The notes below the pieces were generated by a model. That model made no database searches and was not told the DNA's origin. It saw only the letters and a list, made by a program, of their open reading frames with translations. Position numbers and translations under genes: made by a program. Shown here piece after piece: positions 50,182 through 61,162 of a DNA stretch of 64,000 nt. Numbering within the stretch: position 1 is the stretch's first letter; every line of letters begins with the position of its first letter. The DNA is from Thamnidium elegans (taxonomy: Eukaryota > Mucoromycota > Mucoromycetes > Mucorales > Mucoraceae): contig JAIXMG010000006.1 in assembly GCA_025201345.1 (NCBI GenBank), positions 806,001-870,000 of the forward strand, written 5' to 3'.

Positions 50182-51195
50182 CTAGTCTGATGCTTTCCAA
50201 AGGTGCATAATATGATCATAAAAAGAACAAGACGCCACCAAATCTTTATCAGCAAAAGACCAGTCAGCACCATAGGCCATTGAAGTATGATCCAAGAAAC
50301 TAGTTGACAGTTTAGGTTCATTTTCTTGATTTAAGTCCAGTACGAATGCACCAGCGTGCATAGAAGCAGAAAGTAGTCTATTTTGATTGGTAGGATGCCA
50401 TTTTAACCTCCAAATACCTCCTCCGGGTGTTTGAAATGTATTGATAGGTGCTCGCATAGACCTTGTGTCCCAAAAATAGATGGTCTCATCATAACTTCCC
50501 GTTGCCAACATATATTCTTTATTGGGATTCGATTGCATTGTTGTCACTCCCATCATATGTCGCTTATAGACAAATGTAGTTGTACCGGGCGTTCTGGTAT
50601 CCCATCCTTTAAATAAGCCATCATCTGCACCAGAGTAAACGATATTGGTGTTCCAGTAATCAAATGCAGCAATCCATGCTTCTAAATCATGGCCATGCCA
50701 TTGATCTTGAATTACATATTCGCTCTCTGCAGGTGCCAAAATATTGATGTCTCCGTTAGAGTGCGAAGTCACGATACGTTGATCGGTCTTGTTTAATCTA
50801 CTTGCCCAGTCAAGCGATAAACAAAGTACACTGGCGTCGTCTGTTGCCTGCACATGGTGTAATTTTTCTAAACGATCTTGGTTGTTGAATCCATATAAAT
50901 GTACACCACCAATGGAATCTGCAATACCCAATACTTGTTTATCGTTGATTAACGAATGACTCCACTTCATGTCAAGTACAGCAGGTGTCTCAATGACTTG
51001 TTTGGGTACTAATGGTTGAGTCACGTCAAATAAGTATGTCTTTCCTTTACGAACTCGTACATTTTCTTGTTGTTCGTCAGTTAACTGATAAGTACCTACA
51101 GCTAGATACTGTGCGTGATCTTGGTAAGGACAAAACTCTGTAGAATCAGCGCTATAACCTGTATCAAAAGAATCAATTGAAACAGCTTGGGTCAT
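50182..51195 (-). CDS. DPH7: DPH7/WDR85, diphthine methyl ester hydrolase
   Basis: Single exon, 337 residues, starting MTQAVSIDSFDTGYSADS. Weak WD repeats form a propeller with the family's characteristic strings: WHGHDLEAWIAAFDYW, YSGADDGLFKGWDTR, YKRHMMGVTTMQSNP and ATGSYDETIYFWDTRS. The C-terminal block has GGGIWRLKWHP, SFLDHTSMAYGADWS and ASCSFYDHIMHLW. Dph7 removes the methyl ester from diphthine methyl ester on elongation factor 2, so Dph6 can amidate it to diphthamide. Length is close to the yeast homologue. It is one of the few intronless genes here. Confidence 0.9.
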   Translation of the reverse strand: MTQAVSIDSFDTGYSADSTEFCPYQDHAQYLAVGTYQLTDEQQENVRVRKGKTYLFDVTQPLVPKQVIETPAVLDMKWSHSLINDKQVLGIADSIGGVHLYGFNNQDRLEKLHHVQATDDASVLCLSLDWASRLNKTDQRIVTSHSNGDINILAPAESEYVIQDQWHGHDLEAWIAAFDYWNTNIVYSGADDGLFKGWDTRTPGTTTFVYKRHMMGVTTMQSNPNKEYMLATGSYDETIYFWDTRSMRAPINTFQTPGGGIWRLKWHPTNQNRLLSASMHAGAFVLDLNQENEPKLSTSFLDHTSMAYGADWSFADKDLVASCSFYDHIMHLWKASD

Positions 51196-51334
51196 TTTTT
51201 TTTTGTATGTGAAGAAAAGAAAAAAAAAAGTTTTTTGACTGCGATTTAAAATAACTTTATTTTCATATTATAATACAAGAAAAAAAGAGGGGAGGGGTAG
51301 TGCAGAAAGAAAGTTTTTTTTTGTTCTAAGCAAT

Positions 51335-52270
51335 TTATAAGACCTTAGCTTCGTTGCGTAACTTATCAACTAATTCATCAACACTTGCAACCTTACGTCC
51401 ACCAACACGCTTAGCAGGTTCTTCAACCTTTAATGTTTGAATACGAGGAGAAATATCAATACCGAGATCCTCAGGTGTCAACTTGATCAAAGGCTTCTTC
51501 TTGGCCTTCATAATGTTGGGAAGAGAAGCATAACGAGGCTCGTTAAGACTGTATGTACATTTGTATTAAATTAATACCTCTTCTTTTTCTTTTTCTTTTT
51601 TTTTTTGGTATATGTGCTTACCGTAAATCAGTAGTGATAATAGCAGGCAACTTTGTAGAAACAGTTTCAAGACCACCATCAATTTCACGAACAACCTTAA
51701 GAATTCTATCAGTGATATCAACCTTGGAAGCAAAAGTGGTCTAAAAAGATGAAAAATAGAGTTAGATAAATGGGGCTCGTGGGAAAAAATGAGTTTACAT
51801 ACTTGAGGCCATTTCAATAAACCAGCAAGCATTTGTCCAGTTTGGTTAGCATCATCATCAATAGCTTGTTTACCCAAAATGAAAAGATCGGGCTTATCAG
51901 CCTCCTTATCAGCATAAGCCTTGAGTAACTTGGCAACAGCCAAAGGTTGAAGTGTGCTATCATCCTTTACTTCAACAAAGACAGCACGATCAGCACCCAT
52001 AGCTAAAGCGGTTCTCAAGGTCTCTTGAGACTTGGTGGTACCGACTGAAATAGCAACAATTTCGGTCTTGGGTGACTTTTCCTTAATACGGACAGCTTCC
52101 TCAACGGCAATCTCGTCAAAGGGGTTCATACTGTGCTTAACATTACGGTCAACATCGGTCTTTGCAGGATTAACACGGACCTTGACAGCTATTTTTTTTT
52201 ATTATATCAGTCTACGTGTTTTTTTCTTTCTCTCTTTCTCTCTCTCTCTCTTTTTCTCTCTCTCTCTCTT

Positions 52271-52301
<31 letters not shown>

Positions 52302-52371
52302 TTGGAAGGATATAATTACCGTAATCAACAACACGCTTGACAGGAACAAAGATACGCAAAGGATTAGACAT
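51335..52371 (-). CDS. ETFB: Electron transfer flavoprotein beta subunit
   Basis: Four exons: 52371-52320, 52188-51803, 51740-51622, 51548-51335; 256 residues, normal for the family. It starts [20 protein letters not shown]. Conserved segments include [52 protein letters not shown] and the ETF-beta signature [19 protein letters not shown] with [19 protein letters not shown]. With the alpha subunit it accepts electrons from acyl-CoA and other dehydrogenases in the mitochondrial matrix and passes them to ETF-QO. The N-terminus is basic and can serve as an uncleaved import signal. Intron 1 holds a long purine/pyrimidine tract. Confidence 0.95.
52226..52308. repeat. CT/TTTCT microsatellite in ETFB intron 1
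   Basis: About 80 bp of alternating CT and TTTCT units on the + strand, so GA-rich in the transcript. It makes up most of the 131-bp intron. Confidence 0.85.
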
Positions 52372-54023
52372 TTTTTTATGTATATGTATATAAAAAAAGG
52401 GGGAAAAAAAACGAAATAAAAAAGATTATGTCTTTGTAATTGAGCGGAGTGACATCAACAAAAATTCCGGGGTGGAGAAAAAAGAAGATTTGATATTTTC
52501 ACATGCAGCGTTTTCCCATGATCACTGGTTTTGTTGGGTTCTCTCTTTGTTTTTAAACGCGCAAGTGAAAAAAAGGTTTCTTTCTTGTACAGAAATATTT
52601 TTTTAAAAGAAAAATAAATGAAGAAAATGCATGGTTAAAGTGAGTAGATCAAGTATAATTTATTTTAAAAAAATATATATATATGCGCTTTTCTATGGCG
52701 CCATTATAATTTATATTCAAGAACTATTAAAAATATATTCAACTGTAAACATGTACATCTTTTAATAAGCAGTGTCTTTTTTTTCTCTCTTTTTTAAATA
52801 ACATCGTATCATTGCTTATTCTTCCTTTTTTTTACCCTTTTTTTTTTTCTTTTTCTTTTTAAAAAGAAGGAAGAGCTACTTTATTTAAAATATGTTACAC
52901 TATACATCTAGTAAATATAGTTTCTTTTTAATCTCTGCCTCCCCCCCCCCAAAAAAAATAACTTAAAACTATAGTGACTACCACAGATATAGAAGCAAAC
53001 TTCTAGTTTCTTTTTACGAAATTGTACTCAATTAAGTAGATGGCTGCAAATATAAATCATATTGAATTTCAATTTTTTCATGCAATTTCAATTTTAAATA
53101 TCGAATACAAAATCATAGTATCAACCATTTAATAGATGAAAATGGTGTTTCTCTTTCCTCCTTTTCTGGTCAGTTCTAGTCTAGATTACATGAATAAAAT
53201 ATTCAAGTTAGATTTAAATCAGACCAATAATAAAGAAACAAAAAATTGGTTTATCTTTATGTTGCACTAAAAAAATTGGACTTGTCATAGCGAATATCCC
53301 ACGCTCGTCAAGAAAATGATATTCAGGTATGTAAGCAAAAAATATAATTTTCATTATATGTTAAACAAATTGCAAATCATTTTTATAAAGCGAATATATA
53401 TTTGTATAAATATATATATATATAGTTCTCTACGTAATTGTATACCTTTGAGAATAGTCAATACATGTATAAAAAAAAATCGAATAAATGTTTAGCAGTT
53501 TTTAGTTTCCCACGCTTCGAGTATTTCTAAATGAAGGAATTCCTTCTTGTGAAGAAAACGATTTGCATAAAATTTATAACCAGTTTTTTTGCTGTGGTTT
53601 ATAAGTCAGGGCAGTGGGTGCTCAGCAGCGAATTTTAGCATTTGCTTAGCAACCGATTGGCGTTTGCCTAGCAACCACTTTTTCTCTCCAACCCCTAAAG
53701 ACATATTTTCAAGGCTGATTCCTTTTTATCAATATTAATATACTCGAATCCGAATAAATAAATTATAGTCGCTTTATATAAATCATAAATAGAAGCCCTT
53801 TCGTTTTTTTAAAAAAGAGCAAAAAAAAAGACTCGAGATAGTTTGAATTATGGGAGAAAAAATTATATCTTATTGGCCAGTATAAGTTACAGTATGAACT
53901 ACAGCTTATTGGGGCTGTAAATCATATAAAAAAGGGAAAAATATTTGGAATATAAATTAATATTATAAGGTAGTAAACTAGGTAGTAATTATGTAAAAAA
54001 AAAAAGGGGGTGATAGAATAATT
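52372..54023. other. Intergenic, ETFB to OPT gene
   Basis: 1.65 kb with no gene. Poly-T/A, a C10 run (52941) and an AT run (53411-53424) are present. At about 53623-53672 a short motif repeats: CTTAGCAACCGATTGG and CCTAGCAACCACTTT, each after GC(A/G)TTTGC. It is near the 3' side of both flanking genes. Confidence 0.55.
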
Positions 54024-56509
54024 TTAACAAATGACACAAATGCCCGAACCATTTACCGGTGCGAGAGGACAATCTAAAACAAAAAAACTATTAAACTCTG
54101 AAATAATATTAAACATATAAAATACTTACTGTCAAAGGTTTCATTTTCGCCCATACCACCATTACCCCACCAAACAGGAGTGAAGTCACTACCTTGGACC
54201 ACGCCAAAGATGATCAAAGCAGCAATAGCACAACCCGAATCAAATGCAGCAGAAGTGATATAATTGTACTTGACCCACCACTCGTGACGGTATCTGCGTA
54301 ACCAGAACATGGAGATGAAACCAAGAGCACACCACATGGAGAAATTGAGTGGAACAGCAGGAGGCATCATACCAGTAGCATTGAAGATAAGAGGAATATG
54401 GATATACTTGAACCAACTGTTAGGGTATTTCTTGGAGAGGAAATAGAATGGAATAGGTAAAAGGAAACCAATCAAGAAGAACCAGTTCATGGAACTGTAA
54501 GGAGATCCGTTACCGAACATGTTACCGGGACCAATGGTACCCCAGATAATGGAGGCAGAATAAAAGGTATGGGCACTGGGGCAAGTAAAAGGGTAACCGG
54601 CGTTAGTACAAATACCTTCAATGGAACCCATTAACCATTTAGCAGTGGATAAATTGACAACACCAGCAATAATGGTACCAACCATTTGAGCCCAGAACAT
54701 GGCCTTGGGTGGGATCTTGGTGTAATGACCCAACTTTAAATCACTAACAAAGGTAAGACATTGATACATGGAAATGTAACCGTAAGTTTTGAAGGTAACG
54801 TTGGCAATAGGACGACCTGGCAAAGCGTAACCAATAACCAATTCTGTAATAATGTTAAGGCCAGGTTGTTGGTTAGTAACGGCCTGGATAATACCAATAG
54901 GCAAAACAAAGACAACTGGAATAGCAATGGCCAAAATAAGACCCCACCAGGGAAGCTTAATTTGTTCCTCCCAACCATAAATAACACCAAATGAAGCAGC
55001 AAAAGAGCCAAAGAAAATAGCAAGGTACCACCAGTTGGGGACCTCGGGATAGACACGCATCAATTTACGATGGATATCTTCGTCGTCTCCACGAGAGGCT
55101 CTGAATTGTTGAATAATATCTTTACGATGGAACAAGAATGTATGGGTAAGAATACTGGTGACACCAGCAAATAAAATACCATAGGTGAATGCAAAGAAAC
55201 TAGTCATGTAAAGTGGTCCATATTCGTCATATGCTTCTTGGTTTAATGTCTTGTCGGCGTTCATAACCAGAGTGTTGTTCCAGATGTCACCATCACGAGT
55301 AAAAAGTGTAGAGGTCATAATAGGGAATTTTTGACTGTTCCAAACGTTACCATAGTAAAGGGCTATTATTATAATATATGAGAATCTATATTGAAAATGG
55401 GACGGAAAAATCACTTACCTGGGACAATAATCCAAGAGACGATACCGGCGCCAACAGCAATATTGGCAACAGCCCACCACTATACGAAAAAGAAAAGTAT
55501 ATATAGTTGGTATTTCGTAATATATATCTTTTTAAAAAAAATACTTACGGGTACAACTAAAGGAGAGCCTAAGAAAGAAACAATTGTAGACCAATCAAAG
55601 GAGATAGCAAACATACCAAGACCATTATAACCACTAGTCAATTGAGAAAGAATTTGGTTACTAGGTTTAATCCAACAAACCCAAGAGAAGACGGTCAAGA
55701 TTTGGAAGAAGTAACCAGGAAGCCAGTAGTAAACGAACATGGCGGCGAAACTGTATAAAAAGTACTTAAAACGAGGCATGCCGGTCCAGTTTTTATCCGG
55801 TACGTGGAAAGAACGGAACAAAGAGATATTAGCTAAATTGGCCGGCCAGACCATGGAAGAAGGATATACAAGGTAAGGACGAAGCACACCAGCCATACCG
55901 TAACCAATCAATTGAGTCGTCCAGATTAGAAGAATACCTCCACCCCAACCCATATTTTGATCGTACCATAAATCTTGAATGGTGATGATATCAACGGCAT
56001 AGGCAGTACTGGCACAACAGTTTGCCATGGCGGTAATCAAAACGTGCTCCTTCATATTAAATGGTCCTGGGTTGAAAAATTTAGATTTAGGAATCACCTT
56101 TTCCATAAATTTACCGATGGGGAAAGAAACCAATTGGATAACAAGAGGTGATAAACTCATGGCGTTACGTCTGTACCAGAAAAATTGGTTGACAAAAGCA
56201 AGCACACAACTGAAAACGATACCAAGGAACCACATACGAAAAGTGTATACTGGTAAAGTAGGATCATCCGTGCTATTATTTAATAAATTATTAGAATTTC
56301 TTTTATATATTTGAATTAACAAAATGTTATATTTACTTTGGTACAACGATTTTGACTTCTTCAATAGGAGAATCTTCATAACTGCTTACATTGTCATACT
56401 TTTCTCCAATTTCTTCCTCATTATAAAAGCTAGCGGCTTTCTTTTCGTCTGGGAACACTTTTTCCTCTACTACATCTTGGTGAGAGGAATGTATACTTTT
56501 AGTTTCCAT
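54024..56509 (-). CDS. OPT-family oligopeptide transporter
   Basis: Five exons: 56509-56337, 56272-55549, 55479-55419, 55362-54130, 54073-54024; 746 residues. After a hydrophilic N-terminus comes the family motif SPIEEVKIVVPNTDDPTLPV. Then come many membrane helices and KFFNPGPFNMKEH (the NPG-x-F-x-x-KEH motif of the PT clade). In the second half are KIPPKAMFWAQMVGTIIAG, NMFGNGSPYSSMNWFFLIGF, AAFDSGCAIAALIIFG and WWGN. OPT proteins use the proton gradient to import tetra- and pentapeptides, glutathione or metal-peptide complexes at the plasma membrane. The last exon gives a short Cys-containing tail (CPLAPVNGSGICVIC), common in fungal OPTs. Confidence 0.93.
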
Positions 56510-59500
56510 TTTGATTTTCTTTCTTTAAAAAGGAGGGGGGAATCAAATTGGATTTTCTTTTAGTATATCAGAATATCAATAAAAAAAAAATTATAATGAA
56601 AAAGAGAGAAAGGAATGATAAATTAATGCTTCTTTATATATTGAAATCAAATGCACTTTAGAGAAGACAGTATTCATCATATGACAAGCTCTTGATTTTA
56701 TGTAACAGTATTTACATTTAATGCATTTGATATAGGCCTCGTTTTTTTTTTTTCTGTATAACAGAAGAAAACTTGTTTCAAGTACTTGTGTAATTTTCCC
56801 TAATCTATAAAACTAACTGTTCCCATTTATATTTTTTTATACCAAATGTGTTGGGAAAAAAAGAAGTAGTACTTGATAAATAAAGATAAAACCATTTTAT
56901 TTGAAGACGTAGAAATAAATACTTGCAGATCACTTATATAAACTAGTTTGATCTCTATAAAAGGTAAGGAACGCCAAAAAAAAGAAAATTAACTTTTTTT
57001 TATTTTTTAAATTATCAAACAGAATACTTTTTTCTTTTACATAGTCAATTTAGAAAAAATAAATGAATAAAGTTCTCGGTACCTATTCGTGCTACGGCAA
57101 TAGGCTTTTAATGATATAAAAATCCCAGGTAAAATGAGAGCATTTGTTTGGCAATATTGTCTTTTTTAGCGTTTCTTGCCATTAAGAGGTTTTTTTTCTG
57201 ATTTGCGTCACATGCACGTTACATTGGCGAAGTTTCCATATATATTATATATAGCCTTTTAAAGTAAAATTTTATCTCTTTTTTTCTTGTTACTATTTTG
57301 TTAATAAAGTCATTAGTTGTTTAAGAAAGTATTCGGAATTTCGTGCCCTCTCTCTTTTTATTTTTTCTAATTGTGTTACCAATTACTGGTATCAAGCTTT
57401 GTTGTTTTGGCGAGTAAAGGAATAAGGTCATGCTTCCCCGACAAATATCGTATATTTGTATAAATTGAGTGAAGTTTACCTTTTTTGCACATTTTAAATA
57501 CAATACAGGTAATATAAAAGCATTGGTGATTTTATTACTTTTGAAGCAGACTAAACTCGGCTTAAGTGAGGAAGGTTAATCTGTATTTTTTTCCTTTATC
57601 TTATCAGGATGTAATAGACATTAGGTTTAATTGTAGATGCTTGAGTTTATAAACCTACCCGTCTCTCTCTGACACACTTACTGACAAGCATAGCTATATT
57701 ATATAATGTGTTCTATTTTAAATTATGTAACTTTTGGTCAGCTTAGATTTTATTTCTTTTACTTGCAATGAAGCAAACAAGATCAGATATTACTCACTCT
57801 CATATGTTTTGTACGCTATTAAATAGCTTGGAACCTGGTCTTTGCTTTTGGTGTTACCTACTAGTAAGTCAGATTTATACCAAGAAAGCCTCTATTTTTT
57901 ATTATTATTATTGGAAACCGTATAAAGTATTACTTTCTAATAGTCGTTTTTTTTACTCATATATTAAGTGAGAACTTTATTCCCGTGAGATGGCTGTAGG
58001 TTGGAATGATCGATATAGAACTTTAAACGATTATAGAATCCGAGGGAGATTAGTTAGTGTAGGACAAAATACAGAATTACAAAATCGATGTTTTGTCGTA
58101 CAGAAGAAGAAAAAGGAAATAGACGCACAGATGCAGTACGCCCACCCTCAATTGGAACCCCAATTGGACATTTTTTTTATTGTACAGTGCTGATGGATTC
58201 AAATGACGGATTTCCAAATCTCAATTGTCGTATTAAAAAATCTCAATTAGCAGTTTTTGAAATTCCGAATGGCAGTTTTGTAAAAATCAAATAGCAGATT
58301 TTCTTAGTCAATTAGCGTTTTTTTTAAAAAAAATATTTAACATGAGTAATACTGTTAACTTTTTTTTTGGAAGATGGTCAAGGTAGAATTACCACTGAGG
58401 ACGGCGAGCCCGAAGCTTGCGTCATCAAAACTTAAAATAAGTCTTGAGACGGTAGTTAAATTGATGCCTTATAATTGGCCGAAAGTTTGATAAGAGAAAT
58501 AAATAAGTATTTATTTGGGAAAACTATTTAACTGCTTTTATGATAAGAATAAAGATAATATTTTATTGAAGATAATTATGAAGATATTTATATGTTTTAT
58601 AATGTTGCGCAGTACTGTGGATAGTACTGCGGTAGATTATGATAGGAAAGAATAAGTTACTGCGGAAACCTTAATTAGTTGTAACGACAAAAAAAAAAAA
58701 GTTTTGCAGTGCTTTAACCTTTTTTTTTCTTTTGGAAACTACAATGATGCTATGGTAAAGGTAAATAAACATATTTGCAAGATGTAATAACTGTGTCTAA
58801 TGACTACATTATAGTTTACTTTGAAACTAGAGCATAGCTTGAAAGTAGGGAATGAGTACTGTCCAATGCTAACCACTATCCGTGGCAATAGGACTTGTTT
58901 ACTGAAATCAGGTTGTGTGGTTGTCTTGTTCTAAGCAGGCATTCCCCTTAACGGTTGTTTGTGTAGTGGAGGGTGGCTCCTGAACAGACGCTCTTTGATT
59001 AGAATATTATTCAAGTGTGGATACAATTGGTGGTCTATTTCAAGTCGCTTTATACAGTTGGTCGGTGGTATTTTTCAAATCAGACTTAAAGCTCTACTCC
59101 TATGTCTTTAGAAAACCTACTCTTAACTAATTGATCATGATACGTTTTCCTTTTATGCATCTATTACCCGCATTAATGTGAAATATGGCTTGTTTTGAAT
59201 GGCATACAGTGCGGCTGGTAAATTTTGTCCGTTTCTTAAAAATAAATGGCGGTATCTTGAAAACGATTGGCTGTTTAGCAGGAAATAATCGTCGTTTTTA
59301 AAATTTATGAATGATTTCTTGTCATAGATAACTGTGCTATTCATAAGTCTTTAATGCTGTGCAAAGAGAACGGCCTCTTGAGTCGGAGTTGTGCAATAAA
59401 TCTGACAGCAATAGCATCATTATTATTTATAATTGAACAAGATAAAATAACACATATGTATGCTATATTATCAGATGGTGGCCTCTTTATATTAATACAT

Positions 59501-59735
59501 AATAGATCGTATGGTTTCTCCTCTTATAATGATGAGTTCTTTTATGAATGGTTGAAATGACATAATCCTTTGTTTCCAATTTTATTTTATTTCCTATACA
59601 ATTAATAAAATTTAAACTTAATAAAAAAAAAACTTATATTAAATAGCCCCCTCCCCAGTTTTTTTGTACTGTTTAAAAATATCCATATTTATTTTTAAGA
59701 GTTTTTTTTTTAAAAAAAACAAACTGAAGTTTTCG
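56510..59735. other. 3.2-kb gene-poor interval
   Basis: No supported gene. Short frames (57768-57968, 57990-58190, 59354-59557) lack domains and codon bias. Between 58120 and 58310 there are repeated CAATTGG/CAATTAG-like words and a T-A palindrome at 58316-58333. The interval starts the accessory, transposon-bearing end of the window. Confidence 0.5.
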
Positions 59736-60419
59736 TTACTCGAAGGGGTTACAAGTCATACGGACACCAGTAGCAATTTGAAACCAGCTTCCATCCGATT
59801 GCTTTTTAAATCCATCTCGCTCTTCTTCTTCTTCTCCTTCTCGTGAATCCAGAGTACTAGTATCACTAGCAAGATCAGTTATATCAATCAAAGGATCTGA
59901 CACTTCTTCAAACAGTGGAGCATTGGATCGAGTAGCATCATTACGAGGTGGAGTGTAATAGGTATTGATATTACTACTAGAGGGATGAGGAGGTGATTCC
60001 ATATTGGTAGCATCTTCAAACCTTTGAGAAATTGGGTTAATTGAACTTTGATTTGATTTTAAAACATGAAGATAGTGTGCAGTCTTTTCGATATCATTTC
60101 TTATCATCAAAAGGTTATTAAGAACATCAATAAAATTAGCCATATTTGCGAAAGAGGTAGGAAAATAGAAGTGAAAGCGAGGAATCACAACATAAAATCC
60201 ATTTTGGGTATAATGGGTGGTGGAAGCAACACCAACAGTGTCGGAAATTTGTAAAGACCAAGTTTTTACATCACATTCGAAATCCTTTAATAGATCCCAG
60301 ATTGTGTCAAGACTGTCTTTAGATTCTCTACATAATTTTCCACTATCACGTTCATTCTTTTCATCATCCGAGTTTGGTTTTGAACATTCGACAGTAGCTA
60401 ATGTGGTAAAATCACACAT
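59736..60419 (-). CDS. Hypothetical protein, unknown family
   Basis: Single-exon ORF of 227 residues from MCDFTTLATVECSKPNSDDE. An upstream in-frame ATG at 60464 would add 15 residues, but these lie wholly in the inverted-repeat arm. The middle has amphipathic helices (SLDTIWDLLKDFECDVKTW, NFIDVLNNLLMIRNDIEKTA). The C-terminal third is disordered and acidic (ASDTSTLDSREGEEEEERDG) and ends WFQIATGVRMTCNPFE. The first ~7 codons lie inside the left arm of the adjacent element, so its promoter and start may derive from that element. I do not recognise the family; it may itself be a fragment. Confidence 0.45.
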   Translation of the reverse strand: MCDFTTLATVECSKPNSDDEKNERDSGKLCRESKDSLDTIWDLLKDFECDVKTWSLQISDTVGVASTTHYTQNGFYVVIPRFHFYFPTSFANMANFIDVLNNLLMIRNDIEKTAHYLHVLKSNQSSINPISQRFEDATNMESPPHPSSSNINTYYTPPRNDATRSNAPLFEEVSDPLIDITDLASDTSTLDSREGEEEEERDGFKKQSDGSWFQIATGVRMTCNPFE

Positions 60420-61162
60420 AAAATAAAATATATAATAATCGATGAACCATCGATTATAAAACATAACAAACGTTAGGTATCAAAATGAACCTTATATATA
60501 TAAAAGCGCAGGATCTAGAAATCAAGATCCTCAGGCTATAAAAATCACTAGATCAAATCTACGTGTAACGATCATGTAAGAGTAAGCGAAAGAGATATAA
60601 AGTAAACTGAGTTTTAATGATAAAGATAGAGATAAATATATATAATAAAGTGACGAGCGATTAGACTCTCACAGATCATGTAATATGCCTAGACTTGAGT
60701 TTGAATTGAGACGTTTCTTATTGGATAAGAAACAAAGTAAGATAATAATAATAAATGTAAAGAATAGAATGATGTTTTATTGTTAAAAGATATTGGGATA
60801 TTTATACTAAATGGATATTCGCTTGGGTTAATATATATGGAAAATAAATGATATGTCTAATTATAATAAAAGGGCTTTGCTTGTAGAATACCAATAATAC
60901 GAGAAAGAAACTTGCACCAATAAGAATATAGAATTATATTCTATATTCTTTAACCAATCAGAAATAGCTCAGCCTATTACAGATCAATCACAATAGTGTG
61001 ACCATTATTGCAAAAGACTATAAATAAGAAATCATAGTTAGCAATCCCTTTTACCGGGATTGATTTTTACAATTAAAATAAGAAATAAACGTTATTAGAC
61101 ATTTAATCTTATTCACCTGTTTTTATTAATTTTTCTGTGTTAAATCAAAGTATTTCTCCACA
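60399..61162 (+). repeat. Left arm of large inverted repeat (contains solo LTR)
   Basis: The arm is 352 bp when the nested LTR and one target-site copy are removed. It runs from TGTGGTAAAATCACACATAA to CAAAGTATTTCTCCACA and is ~95% or more identical to the reverse complement of 62348-62698. The inner half is essentially identical and differences cluster in the outer half. It includes small hairpins AGGATCTAG..CAAGATCCT and CAATCCC-N7-GGGATTG. Confidence 0.92.
60575..60981. mobile_element. Solo LTR with 5-bp target-site duplication
   Basis: A 407-bp segment beginning TGTAAGAG and ending CCTATTACA, with terminal TGTAA/TTACA inverted ends as in retroviral-type LTRs. It is flanked by GATCA on both sides (60570-60574 and 60982-60986). 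The sister arm has a single GATCA at the same point (62524-62528 on the complementary strand), that is, the empty site. Inside are TATA-like (AAATATATATAATAAAG) and AATAAA-like words and a 12-bp-stem palindrome around AAGAATATAGAA. No internal retrotransposon genes remain, so it is a recombination remnant. Orientation cannot be told. Confidence 0.88.

Noticed and set aside
49879..50210. Several hydrophobic or charged frames between tetraspanin and DPH7
   Set aside because: Low-complexity translations of CT/TTC runs between two convergent genes.
57990..58294. Two overlapping open frames of ~67 codons
   Set aside because: No recognisable domain, overlapping alternatives, AT-rich context.
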